Of a stretch of DNA of 64,000 nt, positions 26,059 through 33,289 are shown piece after piece. The stretch spans positions 124,001 through 188,000 of the forward strand of contig NZ_PGGW01000008.1 of the NCBI RefSeq assembly GCF_002794255.1, in the 5' to 3' direction. Numbering within the stretch: position 1 is the first letter of the stretch; each line of letters starts with the position of its first letter. The DNA comes from Streptomyces carminius (GTDB lineage Bacteria; Actinomycetota; Actinomycetes; Streptomycetales; Streptomycetaceae). The notes beneath the pieces were generated by a model. That model worked only from the letters and a program-made list of their open reading frames with translations. It was not told the origin of the DNA and searched no databases. Position numbers and translations under genes: made by a program.

Positions 26059-26764
26059 CGGTCACCCCGCCCCCGAGTTCGTCCGCCGACGGGACCAGGA
26101 GTTCCGCGCCGGGGCGCAGCCGCAGCGGGTCGTCGATCCCGTTGGCCTCGGCGATCACCCGCCAGGCCGTCGGGTCGCCGTACTCCTCGTGGGCGAGGGC
26201 CTCCAGCGAGTCGCCCGCCACCAGCCGGTGCGTGCGGTGGGCGCCGGGAGAGCCGGAGGTGGGGTTCTGGCGGGGCGTCGGGTCGCCGGCCTCGGTCAAC
26301 TGGATGGCACAGGTGGCCCGCAGCGGGGTGCCGTCGGCGTCGAAGAGCGAGTAGGAGGCGTTGACCTCCTCCAGGTAGCCGAAGAAGGACACGCTGTCGA
26401 ACGACCCCCAGGAGAACTTCACCCGCGGTGCCGACGCCGCCTTGGCCGCGATGCTCCGGGCCGTGGGCACGCACCAGCTCAGCAGGGTCTCCACGGCCTT
26501 CTGGACGCTGGTGTCGTGGGTGGCGGTGGCGTCCAGGAACAGCTCCACGCCCAGCCGCCGCGGCAGCGAGCCGGTGAACTCCGGTACGCCCACCTGCCGG
26601 GCGCTCCGGGCCCGGTGGCGGATCCACTGCGCGCCCTTGCTCAGGGTGAGGGTCTCGGGGTTGAACTGGAACGAGATCGGGGACCCCAGCATCCCGCCGG
26701 GCGGTTTGCCGGGCTTCTTGGGTGGCTCGTACGCCGTCAGCCTGGCACGTGCCCGAGTGGCCAT
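26045..26764 (-). CDS. CIS tube-initiator protein with LysM domain (Cis7-like)
   Basis: A 239-residue protein. Residues 1-180 match the CIS tube protein N-terminal family (ISFQFNPETLTLSKGAQWIR, LGVELFLDATATHDTSVQKA, VKFSWGSFDSVSFFGYLEEV), which bridges tube and spike. The C-terminal 55 residues are a LysM domain (HRLVAGDSLEALAHEEYGD, then WRVIAEANGIDDPLRLRPG). In the family the LysM stabilises the hub and need not bind peptidoglycan. Its start at 26764 follows the tube gene by 68 nt. Confidence 0.9.
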   Translation of the reverse strand: MATRARARLTAYEPPKKPGKPPGGMLGSPISFQFNPETLTLSKGAQWIRHRARSARQVGVPEFTGSLPRRLGVELFLDATATHDTSVQKAVETLLSWCVPTARSIAAKAASAPRVKFSWGSFDSVSFFGYLEEVNASYSLFDADGTPLRATCAIQLTEAGDPTPRQNPTSGSPGAHRTHRLVAGDSLEALAHEEYGDPTAWRVIAEANGIDDPLRLRPGAELLVPSADELGGGVTDGHR

Positions 26765-26832
26765 CGCGCGCTTCCTTCCGCTTGTGGTTCCGCTCGTCTC
26801 TTCGGGGGCCGGCCGGACGGCCGGGCGGAGGG

Positions 26833-27255
26833 TCACAGGAAGCCGTGGTGGGCCAGCTCGATGCTCTCGGTCGCCACCTCCGAGCGGGACGGGTCGAAGG
26901 AGGGTCCGGTCCAGCCCACCACCACCACGTCCCGCAGGGACCACTGGACGATGGTCTCCTTCAGGTTGGGCCGCAGCGCCGTGATCTGCGCGGTGCCGCG
27001 GTTGACCTGCTGCGGCAGCGAGGCGAGGAACCGCATCACCTTGGCCGAGTCGGCGGTCAGGGGCCGGGTGAGGGTGACGGCCGGGTAGGTGATCCTGGAC
27101 GGGAGCTGCCAGACGAAGTCGTTGTTGCCCCCCTCCACCCGCCGCTCCACCTCGACCTCGACGCCGAGCCCCGTGCAGGTGTTGAACGGACCGAGGTCGA
27201 TGCCGTCGATCTGCAGCCTGAAGTGGACGCTCGTGCCCGGATCCGTGGTGGACAT
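26833..27255 (-). CDS. CIS inner tube protein, second copy (Cis1b)
   Basis: A 140-residue member of the T4-like gp19 tail-tube family: VHFRLQIDGIDLGPFNTCTG and GVEVEVERRVEGGNN are its two diagnostic strands, followed by VTLTRPLTADSAKVMRFLAS and WSLRDVVVVGWTGPSFDP. It is shorter and more diverged than the main tube protein at 31020-31466. In related systems such second copies form the first tube ring on the baseplate hub, which fits its place next to the LysM gene. Confidence 0.9.
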   Translation of the reverse strand: MSTTDPGTSVHFRLQIDGIDLGPFNTCTGLGVEVEVERRVEGGNNDFVWQLPSRITYPAVTLTRPLTADSAKVMRFLASLPQQVNRGTAQITALRPNLKETIVQWSLRDVVVVGWTGPSFDPSRSEVATESIELAHHGFL

Positions 27256-27363
27256 GGTGCGGTCTCTCCGTCCTCTCGGGCGTTCCGGCCCCTGCGGCCG
27301 GTCCGTTCGTCCCGGTGCGGTGCTTCTCGGTGCCGGTGTGCCGACGGGCGCCGGCCGCGGGGG

Positions 27364-30300
27364 TCACCGGCCACCGTCCAGCAGCCGTCCGGCACGTTCC
27401 CGGCCGAGCCGCAGCTCGGCCCGGAACAGCCTGCCCAGCGGGCCGACGAGCCGGTGGGCCAGCGCGTCGATGTGCTGGGGGTCCAGGGCCCGCAGGACCG
27501 CGTCACCGTCCGGCGCCGCCGGGGCGCCGCCGTTCCCGTCCCGCCCCGCGGCCCCCGGGACGACGGCGGCGGTGTCCGGGGCCGCGTCGGCGTCCGGCGG
27601 GGCCCCGGGGGTGGACGGCCGGTCCGGCGACCCGGGCACGGCACGCTGGACGGCCGTCCGGGCCGTGCGCGGGGAACGGTTCGTGCCTGTCCGGGGAGCG
27701 CCGCCGGCCGCCGGGGAGGCAGAGGCAGTGGTGGGGGAGGCGGGCCGGACCGTGCCGGGGCCCGGCCCCGGCACGGCTCTCGCCGGGGGGCCGGTCAGAG
27801 TCCGCCGGGCCACGACGACCGTGGACGGCGGCGCACCACCGGAACCGGTCGCCGGTGCGACGGGCCCGCCCGGTGCCGGTGGTGCGGCGCCAGCCGGGCC
27901 AGCCGGGCCAGCCGGGCCCGGCGGACGGGCGTTCGGCGGGGACGGCGGGGTCGGTGGCCGGACCGTCGGCGGGTGGGGGACCGTGGCCGGTCCCGCCGTG
28001 CGAGGTGCCGCCGGGCCCGGGATCGGTGCGGTGCGGTGCGGGACGGACGGGGACGGGGCCGGCGCAGGACGGACCGGGACGGCGGGCGTACCGAGACGCT
28101 GCACGGTGGTGCCGGCCGGGGCGCTGCCGGCCGCGGGGGAGGGCGCTACCGCTGCCTGCGGCGGAGCGGCGGGTGTGCCGGGCCGCCCGGGGCCGGCCGG
28201 CTCCCGGCCGGTCGCCGCGGGGCCGTCGGCGGTGGCACGGCGGGGGGCGCGTGGGCCGGTGCGGCGCAGCGCCCGCCGCAGGATCCCCGGACCCCGGCCG
28301 CCCGGCGCGGTGCCGGGGGGAGCGGTGGACGGGCCGGTGTCCCCGGCTCCGGCCGGAACCGGAGCCGGGGACACCGGGAGGGCGCCGGGCGGCTCCGCCG
28401 CGGCGGTGTTCCGGCCGTCTCCGGAACGGCCGCCCCGCGCGGGCGGCCCCGGGACGTCGGTGTCCGGGCGTTCCGCACCGGGACGCTCCCGGCGCAGGGG
28501 GACCACCACCGGGGCGGCCCGCTGGACGGCGGGAGCCGGGCCCGGCGCGGTGTCCGCGCCCAGCACCGGCCGCACCGGCCGGTCGCCGAGGAGCCGGAGC
28601 ACCCGTACGGGCGCTCCGGGCGACAGCACGCCGCCCGGTACCGGGTGCTTTCCGCCCCGTCCGTCGCCGCCCCGTCCGTCGCCGCTCTGTGCCGCCGGCC
28701 TCCCCGGCCGGTCTCCTTCGCTCCCGCCTCCGGCCGCGGTGCGCGGCCGGGGCAGTGGCAGCGCCTCGTCCGCGGCTCCCGGGGCCGGAGCGTCCGGGCC
28801 GGGGCCCGGGAGCCGGGTCCGCTGGGGTGTCCCGTGGCCGGTCCGCTGCCCGGGGCCCTCGGCGCCGATGGTCGGACGGACCCGTGCGGCGGGCTCCGCC
28901 GCGTCCGTTCCCGGTGCGTCCGGCCCCGCGACGGCGGGCCCGTCCGGTGCCGCCGGCGGGGGCGTGGCGGAGGAGGCGTCCCGGACGGGCCCCGTGCTCC
29001 GGGTGTCGCGGGGCGCTCGCTGGACGGCCGGGGGGCCGGACCGTCCGGTCCGGGCCGGTCCCTCCGGCTGCCCCGGAGGCGCGGGAGCCGGCGGCTCCGA
29101 GGCGGGAGAAGGAGGAGGGGGAGAGGGGGAGGAGGAGACGGAGTCGGTCCCGGCCGGACCCGGCCGGGGCGGGGAAGGCGGAGACGGTGGTGCCGGCCGA
29201 CGGGAGCCCGGAGGCGTACCGGCACCGGGCGGTTCGGCCGTCTCCCGCGGTGCGGGGGCGCCGGGCGGTTCCGCACGCCTCCGGGCTCCCGTCGGCCGGG
29301 ACGTGCCGGGCCGGGCCGCCGTCTCCCCGAGAGGCTCGCCCAGACCGGGGCGTACGGGCCCCTCCCGCCCCGGGGAGAGGGGGAGGGCCGGGGGCTCCGT
29401 CCGCTGTGGTGCGGCCGGCGCGGAGGGACGCCTGGCCACCGTCGGGCCGGGCACCGGGCCCGGAGCCGGGGCGGCACCGCCCGGCGTGCCGCCCGGTACT
29501 CCGCGCGGCGGCGCGGTCCGCCGGTCGGCCCGCCCGTCCGGCCGGGGCGCGGCGGAGGGCGGCAGCCCGGGCAGGGGAGCGCCGAGGCCCGTCCTGGACT
29601 CCGGCGCCGGGGACCCGGTGGTGGCCGGCCCGGACGGTTGTCCGGCGGGCCGGGGCGGACCGGTCTCCGCCGGGCCGGGAGCCGGGCGGGAACGGTCCGG
29701 TCCCCTCCGCGTGTTCTCCCCGGCGGGGGGCGTCGGTCCGCCCGCGGCACCGCGGCGGGGAGGCAGGGCCGCGAGCCGGCGGGCCGGCGGTGCCGCCGAG
29801 CGGGCCGTGGTCAGCGGGAGCCGGGACGGCCCGGCGGGCCCGGGGGCCGGGGCGCGGCTCACGGTGAACCGCGGAAGCCCGGAGCCGGAAGCCGCCGCCC
29901 GTCCGGCGGCGGGACTCCGGCCGGGTCCGGGCACCGGACCGGACGCCTGCCCGGCCTCCACCTCCGTCTCCGCCGTCCGCTGCCCGGCCTCCACCTCCGC
30001 CTCCGCCGTACCGCCCCGGCGGTGCGTCAGTTCCGTGTCCGCCGCACGCCGCACGGGCGTGCCGGCCGTCCGCCGGGCGACGGTGTGCACCAGCCCCGAG
30101 GGGGCCAGCGGATCGACGAGGTGTCCGAGTTCGGTCCGGAACACCGGTGACCGGTGGGCGGGGAGCCCGGCGCGGAAACCGAGCGGGTCGGACACCAGGG
30201 GCTGCTCCGCCGCGGTGCGCCGCGGTGGCGGTACGGCCCGCCACCCGCCGTCCGCCGGGGGCCGGGAAGGCACGTCGGCGGTCCCCGGCGCACCGGTGGT

Positions 30301-30381
30301 CTCCGGCGCACCCGCGGCGGGAGCCGGGCCGGCCGCCGGGCGCCGGGAGCGCCGGAGACCCAGACGGTGCCGCAGTGCCAC
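27364..30381 (-). CDS. 1005-residue Pro/Ala/Gly-rich CIS-locus protein with repeated VxR motifs
   Basis: The longest protein in the core operon. Only the ends look ordered: residues 62-104 (LVSDPLGFRAGLPAHRSPVF, DPLAPSGLVHTVARR) and 960-1005 (HIDALAHRLVGPLGRLFRAE, LRLGRERAGRLL). The C-terminal helix pattern is one I associate with proteins of Streptomyces CIS loci. Between them is predicted disorder. A short motif, hydrophobic-V-(A/Q/S)-R, recurs at 100, 173, 314, 452, 618, 759, 856 and 910, for example PAVQRAP, TTVQRLG, VVVARRTLTG. Its place between assembly and tube genes would suit a tape measure, scaffold or cargo. The GTG at 30381 starts 10 nt after the DUF6760 stop. No enzymatic motif such as HExxH was seen. 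Confidence 0.8.
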   Translation of the reverse strand: MALRHRLGLRRSRRPAAGPAPAAGAPETTGAPGTADVPSRPPADGGWRAVPPPRRTAAEQPLVSDPLGFRAGLPAHRSPVFRTELGHLVDPLAPSGLVHTVARRTAGTPVRRAADTELTHRRGGTAEAEVEAGQRTAETEVEAGQASGPVPGPGRSPAAGRAAASGSGLPRFTVSRAPAPGPAGPSRLPLTTARSAAPPARRLAALPPRRGAAGGPTPPAGENTRRGPDRSRPAPGPAETGPPRPAGQPSGPATTGSPAPESRTGLGAPLPGLPPSAAPRPDGRADRRTAPPRGVPGGTPGGAAPAPGPVPGPTVARRPSAPAAPQRTEPPALPLSPGREGPVRPGLGEPLGETAARPGTSRPTGARRRAEPPGAPAPRETAEPPGAGTPPGSRRPAPPSPPSPPRPGPAGTDSVSSSPSPPPPSPASEPPAPAPPGQPEGPARTGRSGPPAVQRAPRDTRSTGPVRDASSATPPPAAPDGPAVAGPDAPGTDAAEPAARVRPTIGAEGPGQRTGHGTPQRTRLPGPGPDAPAPGAADEALPLPRPRTAAGGGSEGDRPGRPAAQSGDGRGGDGRGGKHPVPGGVLSPGAPVRVLRLLGDRPVRPVLGADTAPGPAPAVQRAAPVVVPLRRERPGAERPDTDVPGPPARGGRSGDGRNTAAAEPPGALPVSPAPVPAGAGDTGPSTAPPGTAPGGRGPGILRRALRRTGPRAPRRATADGPAATGREPAGPGRPGTPAAPPQAAVAPSPAAGSAPAGTTVQRLGTPAVPVRPAPAPSPSVPHRTAPIPGPAAPRTAGPATVPHPPTVRPPTPPSPPNARPPGPAGPAGPAGAAPPAPGGPVAPATGSGGAPPSTVVVARRTLTGPPARAVPGPGPGTVRPASPTTASASPAAGGAPRTGTNRSPRTARTAVQRAVPGSPDRPSTPGAPPDADAAPDTAAVVPGAAGRDGNGGAPAAPDGDAVLRALDPQHIDALAHRLVGPLGRLFRAELRLGRERAGRLLDGGR
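29947..30012. repeat. 33-bp tandem duplication in the Pro-rich gene
   Basis: Two 33-bp copies (29947-29979 and 29980-30012), nearly identical, encode two successive 11-residue units seen as AEVEAGQ and TEVEAGQ around residues 127-145. It shows that this gene grows by internal duplication. Confidence 0.8.
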
Positions 30382-30391
30382 GTTCCGTCAC

Positions 30392-30547
30392 TCACCCCTC
30401 GTTGACACGTGTGTTGATCCGGGCGATCTCGCGGACCCAGCGGATCCGCTCGGCGTGGGTCAGATCGAGGATCTGCTCCCGCGGCCAGTGGAAGTGGTAG
30501 GCGATGTACGCGGCCTCCTCGTAGAGCCGGTCGGCCGCGTACGTCAC
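30392..30547 (-). CDS. DUF6760 small CIS protein
   Basis: A 51-residue protein from the GTG at 30547, with GGGGGAATC just upstream and a GTGA overlap with the preceding gene stop. The sequence VTYAADRLYEEAAYIAYHFH, then WPREQILDLTHAERIRWVRE, matches the DUF6760 family found almost only in CIS and phage-tail loci. It resembles the small second product of tail-assembly chaperone gene pairs, which suggests an assembly role with the 158-residue protein encoded before it. A longer open frame through it is an artefact of overlap. Confidence 0.8.
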   Translation of the reverse strand: MTYAADRLYEEAAYIAYHFHWPREQILDLTHAERIRWVREIARINTRVNEG

Positions 30548-31020
30548 GATTCCCCCAGGCGCCCACCCGCCAGATCGACCTCGAAGGAGGAGTCGCACTC
30601 CGGGCAGGTCACCGCGGCCCGGGTGTGGCCCTCGGCGTTGATCCGCCGGTAGAAGTCCTGGAGGAAGGCCAGGTCCGAGGCGAAGAACTTCTCCACCACG
30701 CCGCCGTGCACGTCGGTGACCGTCCCGATCCGGGTGATCACCAGACCGAGCAGCACCACCGACAGATAGGCCGGGTTCTCCTTCACCCGCAGGTCGGCCA
30801 GGGGCAGCAGCTCGTCGCGGGCGGTGGCCAGCCGCATCGCGCCGTGCCGGTGGACGGTGCCCGACTCGTCCACGTAGCCGCGCGGCAGCTCGAACTCGAA
30901 CTCGGTTCTGATCGGTTCCGCGGCCGCCGCCCGCGGCGGGCCGGCCGGTCCGGTACGGAAGGGGTCGGAGTCGGTGCCGCCGGGAGGCGGGGGAGCGGCA
31001 CCGGAGGCGCTGCGTCGCAT
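30544..31020 (-). CDS. CIS tail-assembly protein with CxxC motif
   Basis: A 158-residue protein. The first 35 residues are Pro/Ala-rich. The core FEFELPRGYVDESGTVHRHG, MRLATARDELLPLADLRVKE, AYLSVVLLGLVITRIG and FFASDLAFLQDFYRRI resembles conserved tail-assembly proteins of CIS and phages. Near the C-terminus CPECDSSFEVD suggests a metal-binding CxxC. It starts at 31020, overlapping the tube stop by one base. A chaperone role is inferred from position and from its pairing with the DUF6760 gene. Confidence 0.75.
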   Translation of the reverse strand: MRRSASGAAPPPPGGTDSDPFRTGPAGPPRAAAAEPIRTEFEFELPRGYVDESGTVHRHGAMRLATARDELLPLADLRVKENPAYLSVVLLGLVITRIGTVTDVHGGVVEKFFASDLAFLQDFYRRINAEGHTRAAVTCPECDSSFEVDLAGGRLGES

Positions 31021-31466
31021 CAGTTGAACTCGATGTCCTCGAAGACGACGGTGACCCGCTCGGTGGCCGGCTGGGCGTCACCGGCCTTCAGGCTGGGCCC
31101 CTCCCAGCGGTTGGCCCAGGCGTTCTTGAGGTTGATCGTCCGGTCCTGGCCGCCCTTGGCGTCGGTGAAGATGATGCTCAGCTGCTCGCGGGCCGCGCTG
31201 ATGTCGCCCTGCTGGAAGGTCTTCTTGATCCACTCGGTGAAGGAACTGGCCTGGTCCATGCCCCGGGTGATGGTGACCTCGCCGCCCTTGCGGGCGCCGG
31301 GGAGCTTGCGGACCAGCAGCTGGCCCTGCTGGGTGATCTGGACGACGTCGATGCTGTCCAGCTCCATGGACAGTCCGCTGATCTCCTGGACGGTCTCCAC
31401 CTGGACACCGCCGAGCTGGACCTTGAACGTGTGTGTGGCGAGTGTGTCGCCGGTCTCCTGTGCCAT
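31020..31466 (-). CDS. CIS inner tube protein (Cis1)
   Basis: A 148-residue T4 gp19-like tail-tube protein: THTFKVQLGGVQVETVQEIS, GLSMELDSIDVV, GGEVTITRGMDQASSFTEWI and RWEGPSLKAGD are characteristic. It polymerises into the hollow tube inside the sheath. It lies directly downstream of the sheath gene (65 nt) as in most CIS and phage tails. An ATG at 31466 with an upstream purine-rich site is clear. Confidence 0.95.
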   Translation of the reverse strand: MAQETGDTLATHTFKVQLGGVQVETVQEISGLSMELDSIDVVQITQQGQLLVRKLPGARKGGEVTITRGMDQASSFTEWIKKTFQQGDISAAREQLSIIFTDAKGGQDRTINLKNAWANRWEGPSLKAGDAQPATERVTVVFEDIEFN

Positions 31467-31531
31467 GTGCCGTTACCGCCTTTCCCCGCCGCCGACGGGA
31501 GTGCTGGGGAGATGAGGGAAGAGGGGAGGGT

Positions 31532-33130
31532 TCACTCGTTGACGAGGCTGGTGCTGTCGGAGAACTGGGCCAGCCGGAAGATCACGAACTCGGCGGGTTT
31601 CACGGGGCAGACCCCGATCTCGCAGATCACCTGGCCGGAGTCGATGGTCTGCGGGGTGTTGGTCTCGGAGTCGCACTTGACGTAGTACGCCTCGCCGGCG
31701 GTGGCGCCGAAGAGCGCCCCGCGGCGCCACTCCTCCATCAGGAAGGCGGAGATGTTGCGGCGGATGGTGCTCCACAGGTACTCGTCGTTGGGCTCGAAGA
31801 CCACCCACTGGGTGCCCAGCAGGATGGACTCCTCCAGGTAGTTGAAGAGCCGCCGGACGTTGACGTACTTCCAGGCGGGGTCGGAGGACAGGGTGCGGGC
31901 GCCCCAGATCCGGATGCCGCGCCCGGGGAACGCCCGGATGCAGTTGACCCCGATCGGGTTGAGCAGGTCCTGCTCGCCCTTGGTGACGAGGGTCTGCAGC
32001 TCGACGGCGCCGCGCACCACCTCGTTGGCCGGGGCCTTGTGCACCCCGCGCTCGGTGTCGCTCCTGGACCACACGCCCAGTACGTGACCGCTCGGCGGCA
32101 TGAAGCGGTTCTGGCCGGTCGCCGGGTCGAAGACCTTGATCCAGGGGTAGTAGAGCGCGGCGTACTTGGAGTCGTAGCCGGCCCCCTCCTGCCGCCACTG
32201 ACGTACCTGGCGCGGCGTCATCTCGGGCAGCGGGTCGAGCACGGCCAGCCGGTCGCCCATCAGCTCGCAGTGGGAGATCATGGCGAGCTGGACGGTCTTG
32301 ACGCCCTCCTCGTCGATCAGCCCCGACTGGTAGGCGGCCATCAGGTCGGGCACGGCCAGCATGGTGATCTCGTCGATCGCCTCCAGCCCGCCGAACCCGG
32401 TGCGCTCGTCGGCGTCCCCGATGTACTCCCGCGGCCCGACCTCGGCCGGCAGCGCCTCGCCGGTGCCGGGCTCCGGGGCGGCGGCGGGTACGGACACGCT
32501 CTGCTTGCGCGGCCGGGCCGCCGTGCCCGTACCGCCCTCGGTGACCACGATCAGGGCGGACTTCTCCCGCACCTGGCCGACCACGTAGTTCTTGGCGTTC
32601 TTCCTGGCCGAGACGTCGAACCGCTCGGCCTCCTTGCCGCCCTGCCGGACGACCAGGGCGAAGTGGTCGTCGGCGGCGTCCTCCGCGTCCGGGTCGGTCA
32701 CCTCGACGGTGAGGTCGGTGCCCGAGCCCGGCCGGGCCGCGACCCGGAAGGAGCCCAGCGCCACCGGTTCCCCGGCGGCAAGCTCCTTGGTCCGGCCTCC
32801 GGACCCCCTGGTGCCGCCCGCGCCGCCACCCGCCTTGCCGTCCGTCCCGCCGTCCGCCCGGCCGCCGCGGTCGCCGACCCGGACGACGTAGGCGATGCCG
32901 CCGCCGTTGGCGAAGAAGCCGTAGACCGAGTGGGCCAGGTACGACCCGTCGACGAAGTCGCCGAACGTCTGGGTGAACTGGCTCCAGTTCGTCACCAGCG
33001 TCGGAGTGTGGAAGGGCCCCTTCTCGGCGAACCCCACGAAGGCGGCGACGGAGGTCCCGACCGACTCGATCGGGCGGGGTCCGCCCGGCGCCTCCTCCAC
33101 GTAGACGCCGGGTGACAGATACGACGGCAT
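31532..33130 (-). CDS. CIS contractile sheath protein (Cis2)
   Basis: A 532-residue sheath protein. The N-terminus SYLSPGVYVEEAPGGPRPIE is the universal tail-sheath start, followed by VGTSVAAFVGFAEKGPF. The C-terminal domain has IRIWGARTLSSDPAWKYVNV, RRLFNYLEESILLGTQWVVF and VICEIGVCPVKPAEFVIFRL, which form the inter-subunit mesh. Residues about 85-230 are an inserted, low-complexity outer domain. The ATG at 33130 is preceded by GAGGAG. It contracts to drive the tube, using no ATP. It heads the sheath-tube gene group; a 159-nt gap upstream may hold a promoter. Confidence 0.97.
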   Translation of the reverse strand: MPSYLSPGVYVEEAPGGPRPIESVGTSVAAFVGFAEKGPFHTPTLVTNWSQFTQTFGDFVDGSYLAHSVYGFFANGGGIAYVVRVGDRGGRADGGTDGKAGGGAGGTRGSGGRTKELAAGEPVALGSFRVAARPGSGTDLTVEVTDPDAEDAADDHFALVVRQGGKEAERFDVSARKNAKNYVVGQVREKSALIVVTEGGTGTAARPRKQSVSVPAAAPEPGTGEALPAEVGPREYIGDADERTGFGGLEAIDEITMLAVPDLMAAYQSGLIDEEGVKTVQLAMISHCELMGDRLAVLDPLPEMTPRQVRQWRQEGAGYDSKYAALYYPWIKVFDPATGQNRFMPPSGHVLGVWSRSDTERGVHKAPANEVVRGAVELQTLVTKGEQDLLNPIGVNCIRAFPGRGIRIWGARTLSSDPAWKYVNVRRLFNYLEESILLGTQWVVFEPNDEYLWSTIRRNISAFLMEEWRRGALFGATAGEAYYVKCDSETNTPQTIDSGQVICEIGVCPVKPAEFVIFRLAQFSDSTSLVNE

Positions 33131-33289
33131 TCCTGCTCCTCTTCGAGGGGGCAAACCGGTTCGCTCCGCAGCCTCGCCCACGCGCGGTCCCGGCGAGAAC
33201 GGCCGACGGGGCACCTGAACGGCGCAGGGACGGATGCCCGAAGGGGCACGGAGGGCTCCGCACGCGATGGCGGCCCGGCCGGAGCGCCG

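Noticed and set aside
26722..30652. Very long open frames (850 to 1187 codons) on the plus strand and a 962-codon minus frame over the Pro-rich gene
   Set aside because: They are shadows of extreme GC3 bias. Only the 27364-30381 minus frame has conserved ends, a start just after the DUF6760 stop and the expected operon orientation.
30548..31081. Long N-terminal extension of the DUF6760 gene
   Set aside because: It overlaps the assembly-protein gene in another frame; the GTG at 30547 has a good ribosome site and a GTGA junction.
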